Position numbers and translations under genes: made by a program | The notes under the pieces: generated by a model | The model's database searches: none | What the model saw: only the letters and a program-made list of their open reading frames with translations | Told to the model about the DNA's origin: nothing | Assembly (NCBI GenBank): GCA_008931825.1 | Contig: QXVZ01007685.1 | Span: 8,912-71,595, forward strand | Direction: 5' to 3' | DNA from: Phallusia fumigata | Lineage: Eukaryota; Chordata; Ascidiacea; Phlebobranchia; Ascidiidae | DNA length: 62,684 nt | Shown: one piece after another, positions 60,494-62,684 of the stretch | How the letters are laid out: each line of letters opens with the position of its first letter | Numbering within the stretch: position 1 is the first letter of the stretch

Positions 60494-61669
60494 TAATTTC
60501 GCAGAACTACGCATTCAACAGTATTTGGTGTTAAGCAACACGAAATTTCATACCTCAAAGTTTCAAATTGGAAATGCGTTTTTGTTGGTAAAAGGATTTG
60601 AAACTAAACCTGTTGTTTCTGTCGAAAGAAATTAGGTGTCTAACTTATGTGGTTTAATTGTCTAAATACGTATTGTTTAGTCCAAGTTGTACCTCATTAG
60701 TTTTGTGTTTTGACAATTTTGACAATACACCATACAATTTTGTTCTGTGCATTTAGTATCAAGATTTACGTATTGCCGGTTATTTTAGAGGCGAGGAACC
60801 ACATTTGAGTCGGCCATGAATATGTACAACGGTTAGCGAAATACCCCATCAGCAAATTGCTTGTAGATGTGTTTTAGCTTCTCATCAAAACAAACCATTG
60901 CGAGCCTACTACAGCATTAGCAGGGAACCAAAGCTATTTAAATCTGTTAAGTTTGCCGTGTTTGGCACGTTCATAAAACGATTTGTTTAAAAGGTAAACC
61001 AGCATGTTCAATGCGTTCGCGCATACACAGCTTTTAAATACAAAATTAAATGCAATAACCACTGCCGGATTTAGATTTGGTGAGGTCCCAAGCCAGGGGT
61101 TCTAAACCGGAGGGGGGAGGGGGAATTCCCCACTAGGGGGAAATTTTGTAATTAATATTAGTGTCTAAAAAGTTTATCAACAGTAAGAGGCTAGTTTTTC
61201 TTGCTAATATGCTGAAATAAACATTCTATTTGCAAACTAAATTGTCACTGAGGGGATTTAGCTTCGGTTAAAGGGTCCTATACAAACCCTTCCCTTTAAG
61301 CTACGCCAGCTGGTACGTTTCGAAATATGTATGCAATCGTTTTATAGTAAGAGTAAACTGTTTTACGCCTTCGGTGTCTGCAAGGTTTAATGTATGTTTG
61401 TAGTTAGGTTTTAGGTGGTGAAAGAATTAAACAAAGATACACGTAATTTTAAAGATAACCGGCGATTCTCCTTTACACGTTGCTCTAACACATAGAGGAA
61501 CTATAATTTTTAATACATCAACTTGGGACGTTTATTTTTTACATTTTTGGGATATTGAGGTCTAAGAGTACGTCGACCCACGTCTGAATAAATATCATAG
61601 GCTACGCTGTATAAAAACATCTTCACCACACAAAAATTGTGGTGGTAATACAAGATATTGCTTTTCACG
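60494..61669. other. intergenic, ABM gene 3 to minus-strand ShKT gene
   Basis: A hAT-like terminus (CAGGGGTTCTAAACCGG at 61094) followed by a G-rich run (GGAGGGGGGAGGGGGAA near 61109), partner end not found. Minus-strand AATAAA at 61536-61531 is a plausible poly(A) signal for the ShKT gene. No other gene seen. Confidence 0.4.
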
Positions 61670-61905
61670 TTAACCTCCACGCAAAACTGCCAATTCTTGG
61701 TTGGAAACGATTCCTGATGATGGTGTTGAAGTCGCATTTAAGGCAATTGGAGCAGAAACATAAGTTGCGGATGTGGTTGGAGGCAGGGAGCATCGTTTAC
61801 ATTTTCCGCATGAAAGTGGACAAACAAATTTGGTGTCAGGAAAGTCTTTGGAGTCGCAGAAGGATTTCCAGCCAGGGCAGTTTATAGGATCTTTGTCGTC
61901 ACAAC
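61670..61905 (-). CDS. 3'-terminal exon encoding a ShKT domain (partial gene)
   Basis: Minus-strand acceptor TTTTCAATTTAAG, phase-1 entry, then CDDKDPINCPGWKSFC and VCPLSCGKC: six cysteines with the ShKT spacing and the conserved Trp. A Ser/Thr/Pro-rich tail of about 40 residues follows (SLPPTTSATY...), ending LRGG before TAA at 61672-61670. The protein is probably secreted; ShKT is a widespread extracellular module, so no toxic role is implied. Upstream exons should lie at higher coordinates, within 61906-62684 or beyond the window; none could be supported. Confidence 0.65.
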
Positions 61906-62684
61906 CTTAAATTGAAAATAGTGCTTTCTTGAGTTCAATTGCAATGCACGGCTGTCGCCATTTTCGGAAACAAAAACTTCGAACTGCGTCGATGATTTAA
62001 AGGCCCGGAGGCAATTAAATCGTTTACTATTCCGGTGTTGACGCCATTGAGGCTGATTGATTTACAGTGGAGCATCCCAAAATACCGAGTTATATGCAAA
62101 TCATGTTGTTGCAGTAAACCTAGGTTATTTCGGATTCGATTGGACCTAAAGGTTTATCCGGATTAGACGTTGATCCGGTTTTACCGAAGACGTTTGTTTT
62201 AAGCCTGACTTTATCTAGATAGTGGATGAACAAAAAATAACCTTAATTTAACACGATGACGATAGAATTCTGTGAATACTACATGCTAACTAAACAAAAA
62301 TAGGGCGATAAATACGATATTTGATTGTACGTCATACGAGTGTAATAATGGCGGCTAATTAACTACGTTGTTACGACGTTGCTGACTGAAACGATGCATT
62401 TTGTTAACGAAAACGTGTTAAATCCTTTGTCCCTCGAATTTCACCCGCATTAGGCGAAATTCCGGACAAACCGAGGTTTAGTGTGTATAATATTACAAAT
62501 GATTTGGTAAATCAGCACACCAGCAGAGTGAACAATCAATTTCGTCAAAGATTTTAACGTCACCAAACAAAACACGCTTTTTTGTACAGAAAAAATATTC
62601 AACAGTATTAGTCAACAACTTAATTCGGATAACAATTTTAACCGATGTTTGGTCTCAGATGTTGACTTACCCAGTGAACAAGGT
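61906..62684. other. right edge, no exon supported
   Basis: Expected to be intron or 5' part of the minus-strand ShKT gene. I found no acceptor-donor pair around a plausible coding stretch. Confidence 0.3.

Larger units (their letters stand above)
55301..60520 (+). repeat. ~2.5-kb tandem segmental duplication carrying ABM genes 2 and 3
   Basis: CGACATATATTCCTCGTG at 55301 recurs at about 57821, followed in both copies by AATGCCCT-ACCAATAC-GCAGCAGAAAC and then the whole gene. Exons 2, 4 and 5 have the same length in both, coding identity is very high, and introns are diverged with private insertions. The left boundary of the unit lies inside the exon-3 relic of an older ABM copy. Confidence 0.7.

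Noticed and set aside
61094..61300. Complete hAT element starting CAGGGGTTCTAAACC
   Set aside because: Only one terminus recognised; no matching inverted end or 8-bp duplication found.
1..62684. CRISPR arrays, bacterial operons, ribosome binding sites
   Set aside because: The window is clearly eukaryotic (spliced genes, poly(A) signals); repeats present are MITEs, a minisatellite and assembly overlaps.

Overview
This is a eukaryotic, intron-rich, AT-rich window (short GT-AG introns, many small exons, AATAAA signals). A tunicate, most likely a Ciona-type ascidian, fits best. The reasons are compact chordate-like genes with introns of a few hundred bases, 3' splice sites lying directly upstream of several start codons (as expected of spliced-leader trans-splicing), many MITE/hAT-like fragments, and single-N contig joins flanked by near-identical overlaps, as produced when a highly heterozygous genome is assembled. 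The species call is inference. The six-frame ORFs badly under-represent the genes, so most gene models here were rebuilt exon by exon with splice sites and phase checked by hand.

Layout: (1) 95-217, last exon of an unidentified gene entering from the left. (2) 218-6857, no gene I can name; it holds an N-joined double copy (about 2195-4300) and a CpG-richer tract with coding-like fragments. (3) 6858-17711, a tandem array of four small plus-strand genes (A-D) encoding 123-164 residue coiled-coil proteins. They look like shortened tropomyosins: each has a 114-nt first exon, a 70-nt penultimate exon and a last exon of about 27 codons, and gene D starts MNAIKKKL. (4) 19127-23398, a 13-exon gene resembling the meiotic protein IHO1 (CCDC36). 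(5) 25306-44105 (minus), a complete 21-exon extended synaptotagmin (N-terminal membrane hairpin, SMP domain, three C2 domains); four exons appear twice because of an assembly overlap at N32139. (6) 45147-49127, a divergently transcribed membrane-anchored TTLL15-like protein. (7) 50427-50602 (plus) and 61670-61905 (minus), terminal exons of two ShKT-domain genes that flank (8) a cluster of three tandem genes (50995-60493) for proteins with an antibiotic-biosynthesis-monooxygenase-like (ABM, dimeric alpha/beta barrel) domain, plus a relic copy.

How they work together: ESYT and TTLL15 share a 1.0-kb divergent intergenic region. Genes C and D share a duplicated upstream module. The ABM genes form one divergent gene with a predicted mitochondrial leader and two recent near-identical duplicates. 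I see no operon and no functional pathway linking the whole window. The strongest candidate for something undescribed is the mini-tropomyosin array.
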